This document shows, in pieces, positions 4,545 through 5,261 of a stretch of DNA of 5,261 nucleotides (the first letter of the stretch is position 1; every line of letters starts with the position of its first letter). The translations under genes were made by a program, and so were the position numbers. The notes under the pieces are model-generated. The model was not told the DNA's origin, searched no databases, and was given only the letters and a program-made list of their open reading frames with translations. The DNA comes from an uncultured Spartobacteria bacterium. Lineage in GTDB: Bacteria > Verrucomicrobiota > Verrucomicrobiae > Chthoniobacterales > UBA6821. The stretch spans positions 1 to 5,261 of the forward strand of contig CAIXGT010000133.1 in the NCBI GenBank assembly GCA_903919105.1. Reading direction: 5' to 3'.

Positions 4545-4706
4545 TCAAGGCAAAGAAAAACCATCACCGATGAAGGGGATGGGTCTTCTGTGAGAGTCTG
4601 AAATTCTTTCAGCAGTCTTCTTCCTCCGCATCACCATCAGCATTCCGATTGCCCCGAGTCCGAAGAGTGCATAGGTGGAGGGTTCGGATAGGTATCGTTC
4701 ATGGCG
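4545..4706 (-). pseudogene. Orphan PEP-CTERM-type C-terminal sorting signal
   Basis: Within this start-less open stretch, residues encoded by 4688-4617 read SEPSTYAL, then the hydrophobic segment FGLGAIGMLMVM, then RRKK. This is the PEP-CTERM pattern: a Pro-Glu-Pro-like motif, one membrane segment and a basic tail at the extreme C-terminus. It marks proteins for export and exosortase-dependent processing, frequent in Verrucomicrobiota and Planctomycetes. Here the first Pro of PEP is Ser, and a stop at 4709-4707 lies only six codons before the motif, so no parent protein remains. About 23 residues follow RRKK before the stop at 4547-4545, which is longer than normal and suggests that the original stop was lost. 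It is most likely the tail of a deleted surface protein. Confidence 0.6.
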
Positions 4707-4752
4707 CTAATCACTTGATGAATTAAGGTGGAGTTTTTTATTCAACAGAGAA

Positions 4753-4766
4753 TAGATTCTAGATTC
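4753..4766 (+). repeat. Tandem TAGATTC duplication in the fucosidase leader
   Basis: TAGATTC occurs twice in direct succession, ending six bases before the fucosidase ATG. It includes a TAGATT hexamer (4/6 of a -10), but no matching -35 is convincingly spaced. A weak alternative promoter is TTGATG (4715-4720) with TTTATT (4737-4742). No Shine-Dalgarno sequence lies close to the ATG; AAGGTGGAG at 4725-4733 is about 40 bases away. Confidence 0.35.
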
Positions 4767-4772
4767 CAAATC

Positions 4773-5261
4773 ATGAAATCGTTTTCCCGACTCCCTCTGC
4801 ATTGCGCACTCCTGCTTGTTTTCACAGTACTTACTCTCCCTTCTCATGGAATCCATGCAGAAGAATCGATGGACAAGATGTGGGGCGATAAAGCAGTGAA
4901 ATTAGCCCAGAGCGATCCCTCACGTTTCGCCCTTCTGGACACACACTACGGTATGTTCATTCACTGGGGCCTCTATTCCAGTCTCGGCGGGGTCTGGAAA
5001 GGCAAGACCTACTATGGGATCGGCGAGTGGATAAAAAACCGACTCGTGGCCAATATTCCCACGGATGAGTACATGGAGATTGCCAAGTCATTCAATCCCG
5101 TGAACTTCGACGCCGAGGCAATCGCCCGGACGGCCAAGGAGGCCGGAATGAAATACATCGTGATTACCTCCAAGCACCACGAGGGCTTCGCGATGTACCA
5201 CTCGAAACATCCCTTCAATATTGTTGATGGTTCCCCGTTCCATCGCGATCCCATGAAAGAG
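4773..5261 (+). CDS. Exported alpha-L-fucosidase, GH29 family, N-terminal part
   Basis: GH29 enzymes release alpha-L-fucose from glycans by a retaining mechanism. The first 163 residues are present and the gene runs off the right edge (family about 420-600 residues). Residues 1-29 form a signal peptide: basic start MKSFSR, hydrophobic core LLLVFTVLTL and a likely cleavage after GIHA. No lipobox is present. The catalytic barrel starts with YGMFIHWGLYS (59-69), whose H64 corresponds to the fucose-binding His. GEWI (84-87) and YIVITSKHHEGFAMY (128-142), with H135 and H136, match the family's substrate-binding residues. The nucleophile Asp lies beyond the window. It probably acts in the periplasm or outside on fucose-rich polysaccharide such as algal fucoidan or host glycan. 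It sits downstream of gene debris with no sugar-operon partner visible on this side. The ATG at 4773 is fixed by the signal peptide. Confidence 0.94.
   Translation, partial: MKSFSRLPLHCALLLVFTVLTLPSHGIHAEESMDKMWGDKAVKLAQSDPSRFALLDTHYGMFIHWGLYSSLGGVWKGKTYYGIGEWIKNRLVANIPTDEYMEIAKSFNPVNFDAEAIARTAKEAGMKYIVITSKHHEGFAMYHSKHPFNIVDGSPFHRDPMKE

Larger units (their letters stand above)
4239..4772. other. Non-coding stretch with gene debris between vapB and the fucosidase
   Basis: No intact gene is seen. The stretch holds the vapBC control region (to 4273), an inverted repeat ATGAATGA/TCATTCAT (4337-4344, 4359-4366) and two minus-strand gene ends (4372-4497 and 4545-4706). The fucosidase leader completes it. 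A plus-strand frame at 4407-4601 is a shadow of these remnants. The stretch looks like the scar of lost minus-strand genes. Confidence 0.55.

Noticed and set aside
4407..4601. 64-codon plus-strand frame between vapB and the fucosidase
   Set aside because: It lies opposite two minus-strand gene remnants and has no protein-like features.
5012..5254. 80-codon minus-strand frame opposite the fucosidase
   Set aside because: The plus strand encodes clear GH29 motifs over the same bases.

Overview
The window looks like a piece of a Verrucomicrobiota (or related PVC-group) chromosome. This is an inference from an orphan PEP-CTERM-type anchor, a secreted GH29 fucosidase, genes mostly lacking clear Shine-Dalgarno sites, and moderate-to-high GC with bacterial codon use. 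The taxon cannot be proved without a search. Two core-type genes run off the edges: ribose-phosphate pyrophosphokinase (prs, minus strand, left edge) and an exported alpha-L-fucosidase (plus strand, right edge). Between them lies accessory, partly decayed DNA.

Layout, left to right. Positions 1-255 hold the N-terminal 85 residues of PRPP synthetase. A divergent gap leads to a two-gene plus-strand set: an unrecognised multi-pass membrane protein (381-1148) and an overlapping unrecognised soluble protein (1106-1561). The second gene converges on a 52-residue ribbon-helix-helix protein (1524-1682, minus) with a good sigma70-like promoter placed for leaderless translation. Positions 1762-2154 are a clear non-autonomous mobile element (MITE-like): about 390 bp with terminal inverted repeats and flanking TA. 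Positions 2155-2616 contain no intact gene. They do hold a coding-looking stretch that needs a frame change at a C run (2219-2535). A type A chloramphenicol acetyltransferase-like gene (2617-3333, minus) keeps its catalytic Ser, His and Asp. After a gene-remnant stretch comes a vapBC toxin-antitoxin operon (3562-4238, minus) with a 4-nt start/stop overlap and paired palindromes over its promoter. Positions 4239-4772 carry debris of at least two minus-strand genes, including an orphan C-terminal PEP-CTERM sorting signal. The fucosidase starts at 4773 with a signal peptide.

The genes do not form one obvious pathway. The central part behaves like an insertion and turnover zone: stand-alone regulators and toxin-antitoxin genes, an acetyltransferase, a MITE and several truncated ends. 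No convincing new multi-gene system is visible. The best candidate for undescribed biology is the overlapping pair at 381-1561. The best-supported structural finds are the MITE-like repeat and the two leaderless-type promoters of the ribbon-helix-helix genes.
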